A DNA stretch of 64,000 nt, from contig CAZQQL010000001.1 in NCBI GenBank assembly GCA_964595455.1, positions 1 to 64,000 of the forward strand, in the 5' to 3' direction. Positions 33,543 to 42,811 of this stretch are shown here, piece by piece; within the stretch, counting starts at the first letter, position 1; every line of letters begins with the position of its first letter. Position numbers and translations under genes: made by a program. Source of the stretch: DAOUEG01 sp964595455 (GTDB lineage: Bacteria > Chloroflexota > Dehalococcoidia > Dehalococcoidales > RBG-16-60-22). A model generated the notes under the pieces. It worked only from the letters and a program-made list of their open reading frames with translations, did no database searches and was not told the origin of the DNA.

Positions 33543-34046
33543 GTGGCGTATCAAGGAAAATACTCCCGGTATTTCACAACGGACATCAGGGAGGAATCGG
33601 TGATACCGGGAGTGATAGAGAGCCCGAGTTTCGGACTCCGGGGGGCACGCATCATCCCGGAAGCTAAAGCTAACTTCGGCTGGAACGTGATTACCAGGCC
33701 GTATTTCCTGGACAGGGTGACCCATGTCCATGCCGGCGATGAGTACCTGTGCTTTCTGGCGGGCCATGTACCGGACTGCTTCAGCGACTTCGATGCTGAG
33801 ATCGACTTCTGCATCGGAAAGGAACAAGAACTTTACACGATCAAGGAACCCACTATCGTGTACATCCCCAAAGGGCTCCTGCATTGCCCGCTCGAATTCC
33901 GGGTGGTAAATAAACCCCTGCTGTTCATGATGATACTGCTCATGCCGAAATTCGAGCTGACCGATATGAGCGGGAACAAGTCCTCTTATGAAGGCCCGGG
34001 AGTTGACGGTGCTCCCATGACGATAGATTTATCGAAGCTCGAGTAA
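33543..34046 (+). CDS. Cupin-fold protein
   Basis: A 167-residue protein starting at GTG 33543 after AAGGATAGCAGA. The cupin motifs read FLDRVTHVHAGDEYLCFLAGH (HxH and a following acidic residue, as in metal-binding cupins) and VYIPKGLLHCPLEFRVV (second motif with His). Metal ligands H-x-H, E or D, and H are all available, so an enzymatic role such as a dioxygenase-like, isomerase or lyase activity is possible. There are no partner genes on the same strand; it converges on the ferredoxin gene at 34240. Confidence 0.72.
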   Translation: MAYQGKYSRYFTTDIREESVIPGVIESPSFGLRGARIIPEAKANFGWNVITRPYFLDRVTHVHAGDEYLCFLAGHVPDCFSDFDAEIDFCIGKEQELYTIKEPTIVYIPKGLLHCPLEFRVVNKPLLFMMILLMPKFELTDMSGNKSSYEGPGVDGAPMTIDLSKLE

Positions 34047-34174
34047 CCAACACGCTCTCAACAACTGGTCCCCAGGCAGGGAGAACAACATAAACTGCAT
34101 TATTCAGAAGATGCGTTGTTCTGTCTTAATGGGCATATATGCCTTTAATGAAATCCCAGTAATGACTGAGAACG

Positions 34175-34225
34175 CGAAAAAATACAGCCCGGACTTTGCT
34201 GTCAGAAGCGCGGTTCCGGGCTGTA
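34175..34225 (-). terminator. Intrinsic terminator of the ferredoxin/flavoprotein unit
   Basis: TACAGCCCGGA (34183-34193) pairs with TCCGGGCTGTA (34215-34225); on the minus strand the stem is followed by ATTTTTTCG. It lies just past the ferredoxin stop and may work in both directions between the convergent genes. Confidence 0.75.
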
Positions 34226-34239
34226 ATCTTAGTAGCTGA

Positions 34240-34536
34240 TTAGACCTGACCTATCTCTCCGGTCTCCTTGTTCTTCCAATAGCCGCGGGACTGGATGGGC
34301 CAGTTGAACTCGATGGCTCCCGGACGAGGGCAGTCATTGACGCAGGTGCCGCAGTACCAGCATTCATCAGCGTGAAGTATGATGGGCGTCTTGCCTTTTT
34401 GCGGGTTCGGCAGGTAGACGTCTATCGGACAGACTTCCACGCAATGATTGCAGCCGTTGCAGACTTCCGGGTGGAAGATCACCGGCCGGCTGGGCGTGGT
34501 GATGTTGGGAACGGCGGTCAGTTTATGTTCAGGCAT
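34240..34536 (-). CDS. 2[4Fe-4S] ferredoxin, AprB-like
   Basis: A 98-residue ferredoxin; the ATG at 34536 follows GGAGGAAG. Cluster motifs are CNGCNHCVEVCP near residue 30 and CWYCGTCVNDCP near residue 62, with a 20-residue insert (IDVYLPNPQKGKTPIILHADE) between them, close to AprB. The tail (WPIQSRGYWKNKETGEIGQV) may pack on the flavoprotein. It lies 32 bases after the flavoprotein gene on the same transcript and should be its electron partner. Confidence 0.9.
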   Translation of the reverse strand: MPEHKLTAVPNITTPSRPVIFHPEVCNGCNHCVEVCPIDVYLPNPQKGKTPIILHADECWYCGTCVNDCPRPGAIEFNWPIQSRGYWKNKETGEIGQV

Positions 34537-34568
34537 TACTTCCTCCATTACTACGTTTCATTGTGTGA

Positions 34569-36509
34569 TTATTTGCCCCGGTAGACGCCGGTGTAGTCCC
34601 GGTTGTGGGCTTCGTACTGCTGTTTCATGTCGCCCCAGAACCTCATGGGCAGGTCGCCGGTCACTATCTTGCCGTTTTCCTGCTTGATGGTCAGGTACTT
34701 GTTCCACTCCGGGGGGTCCATGGCGGGATAGTCTATCCTGTTGAGGCCCAGCATCATGCTGCTGGCCTTGCGCGCCAGCATGGCGTTGATGATGATCTTC
34801 GAATACGTCAGCATCGTGGTATCTTCCAGCGTCCGCATCAGCTTGTGCGGGTCCGGAGCATACAGCATGGGCACGAACTCATCCTCGATCCTCTTGAGTG
34901 ATTGAAGGCCCATCTTGAGCAGGGACTCGTTTTTGAACTCGCTGACATAGTACTGAAGGGCGCGCGCCATACCGGCGTGGACTTCTTTCCACTCGATGCC
35001 GCTGCTCCGCTTGACTGGAGCGTACACGCGTTCCTTTTCCCTGGCTACCTGGGCGCGGTCGATGTCCGCCTGCCCGACCTGTTTGGCATATGCGGCGGCC
35101 TTGCGCCCGGCATAACGGCCGGTTGAGGCGGCGAAACTGTGGTCCTCCGGCGAGAACATCTGCTCACCGGCAGCGTAGAGGCCTTCGAGGGTGGATTGCA
35201 GGTTCCAGTCCACGACGATGCCGCCGCCGTACCCGGCTTCACGCCACTGGGGCAGCGACATTCCCTCGATGTACTTGTAGCTCTGAAGCAGGTCGCGGGC
35301 AGGGTCGTACCCGGCTTTCTCATAGGTATCCATGATGATCTTGGTGGTGGATTCTTCCTTGAGCATCAGGTCCCACGTGGCACGGCGCTCGACGTCCTTC
35401 ATGGCGGGGAAATCACCGTAGACCGGCAGCTTCCATTCACCCTTGAGAATGCCTTCACGCACCGCGGCGTCCGCTTCACGGCTCGGCTGCATGGAGCCAG
35501 CGTCTTCCCAGCCCTGGGTAGGGAAGGGGAGCCGTTTGCCGGTCGCATCGACGAGCGGTACGTTCTCGTAGCTGGCGTCGCCCGCGCCGGAATACCACTT
35601 GTGCTTGAGGCCGGTCGCGATGCCCAGGAAGCCGGTGGCTTCCATCTTGGTCAATGTCGCGCCGGCGTTCCAGGCCATGACGGTACCATCACCGGAGATC
35701 GCCCGCGATCTCATGCTGGAATAGCCGCACAGCTCGGTGGTCAGGTTCCACATAGCCCCGGCGCCGGCCGTAGCGAGGATGGTGGCTTTCGACTTGAATA
35801 CCAGGAACTCGCCGGTACGACTGTTGAGGCCGGTGGCGCCGACTACCCGCGCTCCCTGGACTCCTTTTTCGGTCAGGAGGCTCGTGCCCATGGTGCGGTC
35901 GAATATCTGCACGCCCAGGCGTTTGCATTCTTTCTTGAGGGCCGGTTTGAAGGTGGTGCCCCAGATACGGATAACGGTGTTGTTGAGGACGTCGCCTTTA
36001 CGGTAGTTCGGGCTTTCGTAATTAACGACGAAGCCGCGGTAACGGGTATATCGGGGTGAGATCATCAGTTTGGTTTTCTCGTCCCGGCCGGTAGCGCCCA
36101 CGTATTCATCTTTAGTATCGCGGATCTTGCCGCCCATCAGTTCCATTTCCTGCAGGGTGTCCCAGTCCTCACGGCACTGGATCTGCACCCCGATACCATT
36201 GCAGTACGGCCGGTCCGTCACCTGCTGCGCCCAGTTGTCCGGATCGACGTTGGACAGCGGATTGGCGGGGGCGTCGCACCAGTGGTCGCAGCCCGGGCCT
36301 CCCTGGCCGCTGCGGATGGTGTCGCTTTTTTCGACCAGCGCTACCCGCAGGCCCTGCCTGGCGGCGCTGATGGCCGCCCAGCAGCCGGCGATGCCGCCGC
36401 CGATGACCAGGACATCGGTCTCGACTTCCCTTTCCTGCTCGTACTTCACCGGATACGGCCAATCCGGGAGACGGCCTTCTTCTTTCAGATAATCATGCCA
36501 TGTACTCAA
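34569..36509 (-). CDS. FAD-dependent oxidoreductase, AprA/fumarate reductase flavoprotein family
   Basis: A 646-residue flavoprotein starting at TTG 36509, behind AAGGAGG. The FAD-binding motif is DVLVIGGGIAGCWAAISAARQGLRVALVEK, followed by a Cys/Asp-rich GPGCDHWCDAPANP segment. GLYAAGEQMFSPEDHSFAASTGRYAGRKAA is the second FAD contact. The C-terminal helical domain contains MLARKASSMMLGLNRIDYPAMDPPEW, comparable to AprA and related enzymes. With the adjacent ferredoxin it forms an AprAB-like couple. It is not obviously APS reductase; it sits next to arylsulfatases, so reduction or oxidation of the desulfated product is an alternative to sulfur metabolism. Confidence 0.88.
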   Translation of the reverse strand: MSTWHDYLKEEGRLPDWPYPVKYEQEREVETDVLVIGGGIAGCWAAISAARQGLRVALVEKSDTIRSGQGGPGCDHWCDAPANPLSNVDPDNWAQQVTDRPYCNGIGVQIQCREDWDTLQEMELMGGKIRDTKDEYVGATGRDEKTKLMISPRYTRYRGFVVNYESPNYRKGDVLNNTVIRIWGTTFKPALKKECKRLGVQIFDRTMGTSLLTEKGVQGARVVGATGLNSRTGEFLVFKSKATILATAGAGAMWNLTTELCGYSSMRSRAISGDGTVMAWNAGATLTKMEATGFLGIATGLKHKWYSGAGDASYENVPLVDATGKRLPFPTQGWEDAGSMQPSREADAAVREGILKGEWKLPVYGDFPAMKDVERRATWDLMLKEESTTKIIMDTYEKAGYDPARDLLQSYKYIEGMSLPQWREAGYGGGIVVDWNLQSTLEGLYAAGEQMFSPEDHSFAASTGRYAGRKAAAYAKQVGQADIDRAQVAREKERVYAPVKRSSGIEWKEVHAGMARALQYYVSEFKNESLLKMGLQSLKRIEDEFVPMLYAPDPHKLMRTLEDTTMLTYSKIIINAMLARKASSMMLGLNRIDYPAMDPPEWNKYLTIKQENGKIVTGDLPMRFWGDMKQQYEAHNRDYTGVYRGK

Positions 36510-36544
36510 TCGCTGTACCTCCTTCAACAGATAGCTACCACGAA

Positions 36545-36573
36545 GCATAATCGTGTATGACCTGTATCGTCAA
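36545..36573 (-). promoter_or_regulatory. Promoter for the flavoprotein/ferredoxin pair
   Basis: On the minus strand TTGACG (36573-36568) and TTATGC (36550-36545) are separated by 17 bases. It lies directly after the sulfatase terminator, giving the pair its own start close to the TTG at 36509. Confidence 0.55.
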
Positions 36574-36591
36574 GTTTTTTCCGCGCGCTGC

Positions 36592-36625
36592 AAAAAAAGA
36601 GCATCCCGTTGTGGGCGGGATGCTC
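36592..36625 (-). terminator. Intrinsic terminator of the sulfatase operon
   Basis: On the minus strand GAGCATCCCG pairs with CGGGATGCTC across a short loop, followed by a run of seven T. It is 26 bases after the sulfatase stop and separates the sulfatases from the downstream flavoprotein. Confidence 0.9.
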
Positions 36626-36650
36626 GGTATAACGTCATCGATGGCAAGTT

Positions 36651-38921
36651 CTACTCGTTCTTAAGCGCCTGCTCCAGTTCGAGCATGAACTCCATGTCTC
36701 CGGCGGGACGGGCGAGGTCGAACTCCACCCTGTCGATACGGTTCGTGTAGGGGTAGTTCTTCTTTTCCTTCATACCGCCGGTGACGGAAATGAAGGGGAA
36801 CCTCCCGACACTGAACGTTCCGCCGTGGAACAGCGGCTGCGATTCGATGTACATGTTGCCGCCCGGTTTACCGTTGATGAGCAGCCTTCCTACCCCCGCT
36901 CCGGGACGGGTAAGGCAGAAATCGAAAGCTAGTTCGAGGTCGCCTTCCGGCAGTTCGGTGTCCGAATCGAGGTGGAAATGCCGGTACGCCAGCCAGTTGT
37001 AGTGGAATTTCAGTTTTTTGTCCTCGATGTAGAGGGCGTACCCGCCGAGATTGTCTCCCGCGGCGAACAAAGCGCCTTCGTCACCGGTTTTGTACGTGAC
37101 GAAAGCCCTGGCGGTAAAGGAATCCTGGGCCAGCCTCGGCCCGGAGCCGGCGGAGAACTCGGGATAGAACACGTAGCGTGTCCTGGACTTAACCGGGGCA
37201 TAGCGGTACATCTTCTTGGAATTGAAGCCTTCAGCCCGTTTCAAGTGGCTTTCAGCCAGGGGCAGGACGCCGTACTTGCCGGCCTCATGCCACCAGAGGT
37301 CTTTCAGTTCCCGGAGCTTGTCCGGGTATTTTTCAGCCAGGTCCACGGTCTCGGTGAAATCCGTGTCCGTATGGAACAGTTCCCAGACATCTTTATCGAA
37401 GTCGAAGCCGGGATTGACCGCGTGGTCCGCGACAGCCTTCCAGCCGTCCGCCCAGATACCCCGGTTGCCGACCATTTCATAGTACTGGACATGGCGGCGG
37501 GTTTTTTCCTCGGGGCTGTCGAACGTGTATGCCATGCTGACGCCATGCTTGGGCTCCTGCCTGACGCCGTTGATGGACGCCGGCTGCCCGATGCCGCACA
37601 TCTCCAGGACGGTGCTGTTGATGTCCACGACATGGTGGTACTGGGTCCGGATACCGCCTTTGTCCCTGATCCTGTCCGGACACGTAACGATGAGCGGGAC
37701 CTTGATGCCGCCGCAGTGGTTCCAGGACTTGTACATGCGCAGCGGTGTATTGGAAGCCCGTGCCCACCCCGAGGGGTAGTGGCATTTCACATCAGCCGAG
37801 CCCAGCGATTCCAGTTCATCCTCGCCGACCAGCGGCGGGTCCTGTTCCGTCACGTAATGGTAAGCAAAACTCCGGGTGCCCCAGCGACCACCTTCGGCGG
37901 AGGCGCCGTTATCGGAGAGGAACACCGTTATCGTGTTATCGTACTGGCCGATTTTCTTCAGGTAATCTATCACCCTGCCGATCTGGGCGTCGGTATGCGT
38001 CACGAAACCGGCGTAAACCTCCATGTATCTCGAAAAAGCGCGTTTTTCTTCCGCGGTTAATGTATCCCATCTGGCGGCGATGTAGTCGGTTTCCGGGAGA
38101 CGGCAGTCTTCCGGCACGATGCCGAGTTCCTTCTGCCGCTGCAGCACTTTCTCGCGGTAGACGTCCCAGCCTTCATCGAATTTGCCTCTGTAACGGTCCA
38201 CGTAGTCTTTGGGGACCTGGTGCGGCGAGTGGTGCGCGCCGAAAGCGAGGTAGCAGAAGAAAGGCTTGTCAGGGTCGTTGGACTTGAGGTCGCCGATATA
38301 GGAGATGGCCCGGTCGGCCAGGTCTTCGCTGAGGTGATAGCCTTCATCCGGGGTCTTCGGCTGATTGACGAACTCGTTCCCGCACACGAGGTCGGGGTAG
38401 AACTGGCCTGTCGCCGCCCCGAGGAAACCGTAGTATTTCTCGAACCCCCGGCCGAGCGGCCACTGGTCGAACGGCCCGGTGGAAGAACGCGTTTCCGGCG
38501 GGACCAGGTGCCATTTGCCGATGGCATACGTGGCGTAACCGTTCCTGACCAGCGTTTCGCTGATCATTCCGTACTCTTTGCCGACGCGCGCCCGGTATCC
38601 GGGGAAACCCATGTCGATCTCCGCGATGAACCCCATGCCGGTGGTGTGGCAGTTGCAGCCGGTGAGGAGGCTCGCCCTTGTGGGGGAACACATGGCGTTG
38701 ACGTGGAAGTCCCGATAGCGGAGGCCGTCCGCCGCCAGCGCATCGATGTTGGGCGTATCGATCAACGAGCCGTAACAGCCCACGTCCGAGTAGCCCGTAT
38801 CGTCGAGGAGGATATAGAGGATGTTAGGAGCGTTTGCAGGCGGACCATTCTCAGGCCACCACGGTGTGGAATCCATGTAACGTGTTTTGATGATGCCCTG
38901 GTATTGTTTTTTATCAGCCAT
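36651..38921 (-). CDS. Arylsulfatase, cysteine-type, large form (paralogue 2)
   Basis: A 756-residue sulfatase; GGAGAGGTG precedes the ATG. Metal-binding aspartates lie in ILLDDTGYSDVGCYG. C78 in MCSPTRASLLTG is the residue converted to formylglycine (C-x-P-x-R). FCYLAFGAHHSPHQVPKDY and TVFLSDNGASAEGG supply further catalytic residues. Beyond residue 560 a beta-rich domain (AAGDNLGGYALYIEDKKLKFHYN) of about 190 residues follows. It hydrolyses organic sulfate esters to alcohol and sulfate. No signal peptide is visible, which is unusual for sulfatases. It is 52 bases from its paralogue and on one transcript with the maturase. Confidence 0.94.
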   Translation of the reverse strand: MADKKQYQGIIKTRYMDSTPWWPENGPPANAPNILYILLDDTGYSDVGCYGSLIDTPNIDALAADGLRYRDFHVNAMCSPTRASLLTGCNCHTTGMGFIAEIDMGFPGYRARVGKEYGMISETLVRNGYATYAIGKWHLVPPETRSSTGPFDQWPLGRGFEKYYGFLGAATGQFYPDLVCGNEFVNQPKTPDEGYHLSEDLADRAISYIGDLKSNDPDKPFFCYLAFGAHHSPHQVPKDYVDRYRGKFDEGWDVYREKVLQRQKELGIVPEDCRLPETDYIAARWDTLTAEEKRAFSRYMEVYAGFVTHTDAQIGRVIDYLKKIGQYDNTITVFLSDNGASAEGGRWGTRSFAYHYVTEQDPPLVGEDELESLGSADVKCHYPSGWARASNTPLRMYKSWNHCGGIKVPLIVTCPDRIRDKGGIRTQYHHVVDINSTVLEMCGIGQPASINGVRQEPKHGVSMAYTFDSPEEKTRRHVQYYEMVGNRGIWADGWKAVADHAVNPGFDFDKDVWELFHTDTDFTETVDLAEKYPDKLRELKDLWWHEAGKYGVLPLAESHLKRAEGFNSKKMYRYAPVKSRTRYVFYPEFSAGSGPRLAQDSFTARAFVTYKTGDEGALFAAGDNLGGYALYIEDKKLKFHYNWLAYRHFHLDSDTELPEGDLELAFDFCLTRPGAGVGRLLINGKPGGNMYIESQPLFHGGTFSVGRFPFISVTGGMKEKKNYPYTNRIDRVEFDLARPAGDMEFMLELEQALKNE

Positions 38922-38973
38922 CGCTGTTCACCTCTCCGTTATATTCCCCCTTCTCCATCGGACGGGAACGGGA

Positions 38974-41247
38974 CTATTGATTGCGCAGTTCGCGCTCCAG
39001 TTCGAGCATGATGTCCATGTCATCGACGGGGCGTTCCATGTCGATTTCCACTCGGTCGAGCTTGCCCTGGTACCGGAAGTAATCCGTCGATTTCATATCC
39101 TTTGTGATCGGTGAAAGGGCGTACCTGCCGACGGCGAACTTGCCGCCCGAGAACAGCGGGTAAACGCTGATGGAGATATTGCCGGACGGTTCTCCGTTGA
39201 TGAGGAGACGCCCCACGCCCTGGTCCGGTTTGGTGTTGACAAATTCGAAGCCGAGCTTCACATCGCCATCAGGCAATTCCACGCCGGATACCAGGTGCAA
39301 CTGCTGCTCGGCGAGGTAGTTCAGGTGGAACACGAGCCGGTTGTTCTTGACGTACAGCGCGTAGCCGCCCGAGTTGTCACCGGCGGCGACCAGTGTGCCC
39401 TCGTTTCCCTTCCGATGGTTGGCGAACGCCGTAATGACGAAGGATTTGTTCGCGAGCCGGGGGGACAGGGAATTGGGGGTCATCTGCGGATAGAAGGTGT
39501 ACCGGCTGTGGTACTCCGATGGCGCGAACCGGAGCATCTTGTTCCAGTCGAAGCCGCCCATTTTCTTGTAATGGCTCTCCATCATGGGCAGCACGCCGTA
39601 CTTTCCGGCCTCATGCCACCACAGGTCTACCATTTCCCGCAGTTTTTCCGGGTGACTGGCGGCCAGGTCGCGAGACTCGGAGAAATCCTCGTCGGTATGA
39701 TAAAGCTCCCACTTGTCATCGTCGAAACTGGCGGAGATGACATGGTCGGAGACCGCCTTCCAGCCGTCCGCCCAGATGCCCCGGTTGCCGAGCATCTCGT
39801 AGTACTGTACCAGCCTCTGCCGGGGAGCAGCCGGGTCATCGAAGGTATAGGTCATGCTGATGCCGGGTTTGTCAGCCTGCTTGACGCCCTTGATGAATTC
39901 CGGCTGCTCGATGCCCGTAATATCCAGGACCGTCTTGTAGATATCGATGACGTGGTGATACTGCGTTCGTATACTGCCCTTGTCCTTGATCTTGTCCGGA
40001 TAGCTGATGATGCAGGGCACTTTTACGCCGCCGGCGTGGCACCACGTCTTGTACATCTTGAGCGGCGTATTGCCGGCCCATCCCCAACTTCGGGGATAAT
40101 TGTTGGCTGCTTCCGGTGAGCCCAGCAGTTCGAGCTGTTCATCAGAAGCGAGGTCCGCCCAGCGCATTGACATGAGATGATAATACTCGTTGAAACAGCC
40201 CTCGGGACCGCCCTCACCGGAAGCGCCGTTATCGGAGATGAGGACGATGAGCGTGTTATCGTACTGGCCGCTCTTTTTCAGGAAATCGAGCAGCCGCCCG
40301 ACCTGTTCATCGGTATACGAAAGATAACCCGCGAATACCTCCATGAATTTCGGGAAGACTTTCTTCTGGCGTTCCGTGAGGGAATCCCAGGGGGTGGCCA
40401 GGTAGTTGTGTTCCGTCAATTTGGTGTCCGGCGGGATGAGGCCCATTTCCTTCTGGCGGGCGAATACCTTCTGCCGGTAGACGTCCCAGCCTTCGTCGAA
40501 TTTCCCCTTGTATTTCTCGATGTAGTCTTTCGGAGCGTGGTGCGGGCCGTGCATCGCCCCGAAGGAGAGGTAGCAGAAGAAAGGCTTGTCAGGAGCGCAG
40601 GACTTCTGGTCGCCGATATAGCCGATTGCCTTGTCCACGAGGTCGGCGCTGAGGTGGTATCCTTCTTCCGGGCTCTTGGGAGGATCGATGTGGTGGTTAT
40701 CGCACACCATGTCCGGGTAAAACTGGCTGGTGGCTGCGTTGAGGAACCCGTAATATTTTTCGAAGCCGCGGCCCAGCGGCCACTGGTTGAAGGGGCCGGC
40801 GCCGCTCATGTGCTTCTGGTTGCAGAGATGCCATTTGCCTACGGCAAAGGTGGAGTACCCGTTCTCCAGCAGCGCCTCGCTGATGTAGCCGTACTTCTGG
40901 TTGATGTCGCCGGAAAGGGCCGGGAAACCGAGGCTGTAGTTGGCCAGGAACCCGAGCCCGACGGTATGGTTGTTGCATCCGGTCAGCAGGCTGGCCCGCG
41001 TCGGAGAGCACATGGCGTTGACGTGGAAATCGCTGTACCGCAGACCGTCGGCGGCGATGGAATCCATGTGGCGGGTATCGATGAGAGACCCGTAGCAGCC
41101 CAGCTGGGAATACCCGGTATCGTCGAGAACGATATAGAGGATATTCGGCGCCCCTTTGGGCGGCCTCGGTTCATCCTGCCACCACGGCGTCGAATCGATA
41201 TACGATGTCTTGATAACACCCTGGAATTCCTGTTCCTGGTTGGCCAT
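38974..41247 (-). CDS. Arylsulfatase, cysteine-type, large form (paralogue 1)
   Basis: A 757-residue paralogue of the next sulfatase. ATG 41247 is chosen with GAGAGGTG upstream. C80 in MCSPTRASLLTG is the formylglycine precursor; LDDTGYSQLGCYG holds the metal ligands, FCYLSFGAMHGPHHAPKDY and VLISDNGASGEGG the remaining active-site parts. The C-terminal beta domain (AAGDNSGGYALYVKNNRLVFHLN) is shared. There is no export signal. The two copies align along their whole length, so they arose by duplication and probably act on different sulfate esters. The maturase gene is 29 bases upstream. Confidence 0.94.
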   Translation of the reverse strand: MANQEQEFQGVIKTSYIDSTPWWQDEPRPPKGAPNILYIVLDDTGYSQLGCYGSLIDTRHMDSIAADGLRYSDFHVNAMCSPTRASLLTGCNNHTVGLGFLANYSLGFPALSGDINQKYGYISEALLENGYSTFAVGKWHLCNQKHMSGAGPFNQWPLGRGFEKYYGFLNAATSQFYPDMVCDNHHIDPPKSPEEGYHLSADLVDKAIGYIGDQKSCAPDKPFFCYLSFGAMHGPHHAPKDYIEKYKGKFDEGWDVYRQKVFARQKEMGLIPPDTKLTEHNYLATPWDSLTERQKKVFPKFMEVFAGYLSYTDEQVGRLLDFLKKSGQYDNTLIVLISDNGASGEGGPEGCFNEYYHLMSMRWADLASDEQLELLGSPEAANNYPRSWGWAGNTPLKMYKTWCHAGGVKVPCIISYPDKIKDKGSIRTQYHHVIDIYKTVLDITGIEQPEFIKGVKQADKPGISMTYTFDDPAAPRQRLVQYYEMLGNRGIWADGWKAVSDHVISASFDDDKWELYHTDEDFSESRDLAASHPEKLREMVDLWWHEAGKYGVLPMMESHYKKMGGFDWNKMLRFAPSEYHSRYTFYPQMTPNSLSPRLANKSFVITAFANHRKGNEGTLVAAGDNSGGYALYVKNNRLVFHLNYLAEQQLHLVSGVELPDGDVKLGFEFVNTKPDQGVGRLLINGEPSGNISISVYPLFSGGKFAVGRYALSPITKDMKSTDYFRYQGKLDRVEIDMERPVDDMDIMLELERELRNQ

Positions 41248-41276
41248 GTTTTTCACCTCTCATTACGGATTGAGTA

Positions 41277-42428
41277 TCAATTTGGCTGTTGGGCCGATTG
41301 CCGTTGCGCCTGGACTTTCCGGACATATTTGGCGACTTCGAGCAAATGGGGATAGGCATAATCGAGGAACTCGATATAAGATTGACAGAAGTAGTTGCGT
41401 TCAAGCCCGCCGGAAGGCTGGGCCGGCCGGTCCCGGCGGCATCCGCCGCGGCAGAGGGCCTTCCATTTGCAGGTCAGGCATGCCGGCGGCGCCGATAACG
41501 AGCTGCTGATGAAGCGCCGGCACGTATCGCTTTCATAAAGTTCCAGCAGTTCCTTGTCCTGGATATCACCCAGTTTCCATTCATCGGTGACGTAGAAATC
41601 ACACGGGTATACACTGCCGTCAGCCTCGAAAACGAACTGGCACTGGCAGGAGCCGAGCAGGCTGCACATCTCGGGGGACATGCCCATTACCATCCTCACC
41701 AGGTTATCGAAGTACCTTACGCTCACCTCCCGGCCGCCCGTAAAATCCGTGAACCATTTATCGAAGAAACGCAGCAGGAAAAAGGCGTAGCTCTTCGGGC
41801 TCAGTGAATAATCGCGTCCCCCTCGCTCACCGGCGCCGGGATCGATGCAGGGCATGAACTGGAGATAGTTGAAATTGTTGGCTTTGTAATAATCGTAGAG
41901 TTTGTCCGGATGGCGCGCCGTTGCTTCGGTAACCACGAACAGAATATTGTAGTCCACTTTATGCCGGTTGAGCAGCGCCGCCGTGCGGATCACCGCATCA
42001 TGAGTGCCTTTCCCCCTGGCATCGGTCCGGTATGCGTCATGCAGGTCATGGGGACCATCCAGGGAAAGCCCGATGAGAAAGCGGTTATCGTGCAGAAACT
42101 TGGCCCAATCGCTGTCCAGCAGCACGCCGTTGGTCTGGAGGCAGTTTTCGATCCTGACGCCGTTGACGTTCAGCTTCTGTTGAAGCTCTATCAAGGTCTT
42201 GTAGAAATCGAGCCCGCACAGCGTCGGCTCCCCGCCCTGGAAAGAAAAGGTCGCCTGCCCGGAGGCAAACCGAAGTGCCTTCCTGATGATCGTTTCGAGG
42301 GTCTCGAGGCTCATGAAGCCGAAATCGGCTACGCTGCGGTTGTCGGCCACGTCGTGGTAAAAGCAGTATTCACACTTCAAGTTGCACTTGCTTGAGGCCG
42401 GTTTAATGAGAACGCTGATCGGCGGCAC
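41277..42428 (-). CDS. Anaerobic sulfatase-maturating enzyme (radical SAM, SPASM)
   Basis: A 383-residue radical SAM enzyme starting at GTG 42428 after AAGGAA. The SAM-binding cluster ligands are C15, C19 and C22 (KCNLKCEYCFY). FSFQGGEPTLCG is the GGE motif. The SPASM region holds two auxiliary clusters: CSLLGSCQCQFVFEADGSVYPCDF and ACLTCKWKALCRGGC. It oxidises the active-site Cys of sulfatases to formylglycine without oxygen, which matches the Cys-type motif of both downstream sulfatases. As the first gene of the operon it would be made together with its substrates. Confidence 0.95.
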   Translation of the reverse strand: MPPISVLIKPASSKCNLKCEYCFYHDVADNRSVADFGFMSLETLETIIRKALRFASGQATFSFQGGEPTLCGLDFYKTLIELQQKLNVNGVRIENCLQTNGVLLDSDWAKFLHDNRFLIGLSLDGPHDLHDAYRTDARGKGTHDAVIRTAALLNRHKVDYNILFVVTEATARHPDKLYDYYKANNFNYLQFMPCIDPGAGERGGRDYSLSPKSYAFFLLRFFDKWFTDFTGGREVSVRYFDNLVRMVMGMSPEMCSLLGSCQCQFVFEADGSVYPCDFYVTDEWKLGDIQDKELLELYESDTCRRFISSSLSAPPACLTCKWKALCRGGCRRDRPAQPSGGLERNYFCQSYIEFLDYAYPHLLEVAKYVRKVQAQRQSAQQPN

Positions 42429-42596
42429 TGGATTCTGTTCCTTGTAGTACGTCAGTTGGTGAGTTGCTCTACGGCAACCGGGTCATAAACTTGCGTAATA
42501 CCCGGGAACGTCACCTCCTCACTTTAGTTCATAACCCTGATTCAGCAAAGCTCTTTTTGTCAAGTAAAGAAGAACGTAAAGGAAGCCGATAGACTG

Positions 42597-42640
42597 TCCC
42601 TCCGGGTTGAAAGGAGGGTACGGCTTTCAGCCCGGAGGGA
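42597..42640 (-). other. 17-bp hairpin in the leader of the sulfatase operon
   Basis: Bases 42597-42613 pair with 42624-42640 over 17 positions, including one G-U, around a ten-base loop. On the minus strand it falls in the predicted 5' leader of the maturase gene. No T-run follows on either strand, so it is not a simple terminator; it may be a structured leader or a protein site. Confidence 0.5.
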
Positions 42641-42740
42641 GCCGGAAAAAGGAATGCCCGTTGAACTCATAGTAAAGGCGTGGATTCGAACTACCTCCTG
42701 CGAAAGTATTTAAAAATAACAACTAAAGTTGATGTAATAG

Positions 42741-42769
42741 TATACACAATGCCAATCAACAGTTGTCAA
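42741..42769 (-). promoter_or_regulatory. Promoter for the maturase/sulfatase operon
   Basis: On the minus strand TTGACA (42769-42764) is followed after 17 bases by TGTATA (42746-42741); TATACT two bases further is an alternative. Transcription from near 42735 would give a leader of about 300 bases holding the hairpin above. Confidence 0.5.
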
Positions 42770-42811
42770 GCCCAAAATGATAAAAATATCCAACAGGATA
42801 AGCAATAAGTC

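Noticed and set aside
34605..41355. Several long plus-strand frames (up to 392 codons) opposite the sulfatases and flavoprotein
   Set aside because: They are antisense shadows of highly conserved minus-strand genes, made open by high G+C third positions; they contain no recognisable motifs.
42675..42705. TTCGAATCC resembling a tRNA T-loop on the minus strand
   Set aside because: The arm has an A-C mismatch and no D-arm, anticodon arm or acceptor stem can be found upstream, so it is not a tRNA gene and is too weak to call a tRNA remnant.
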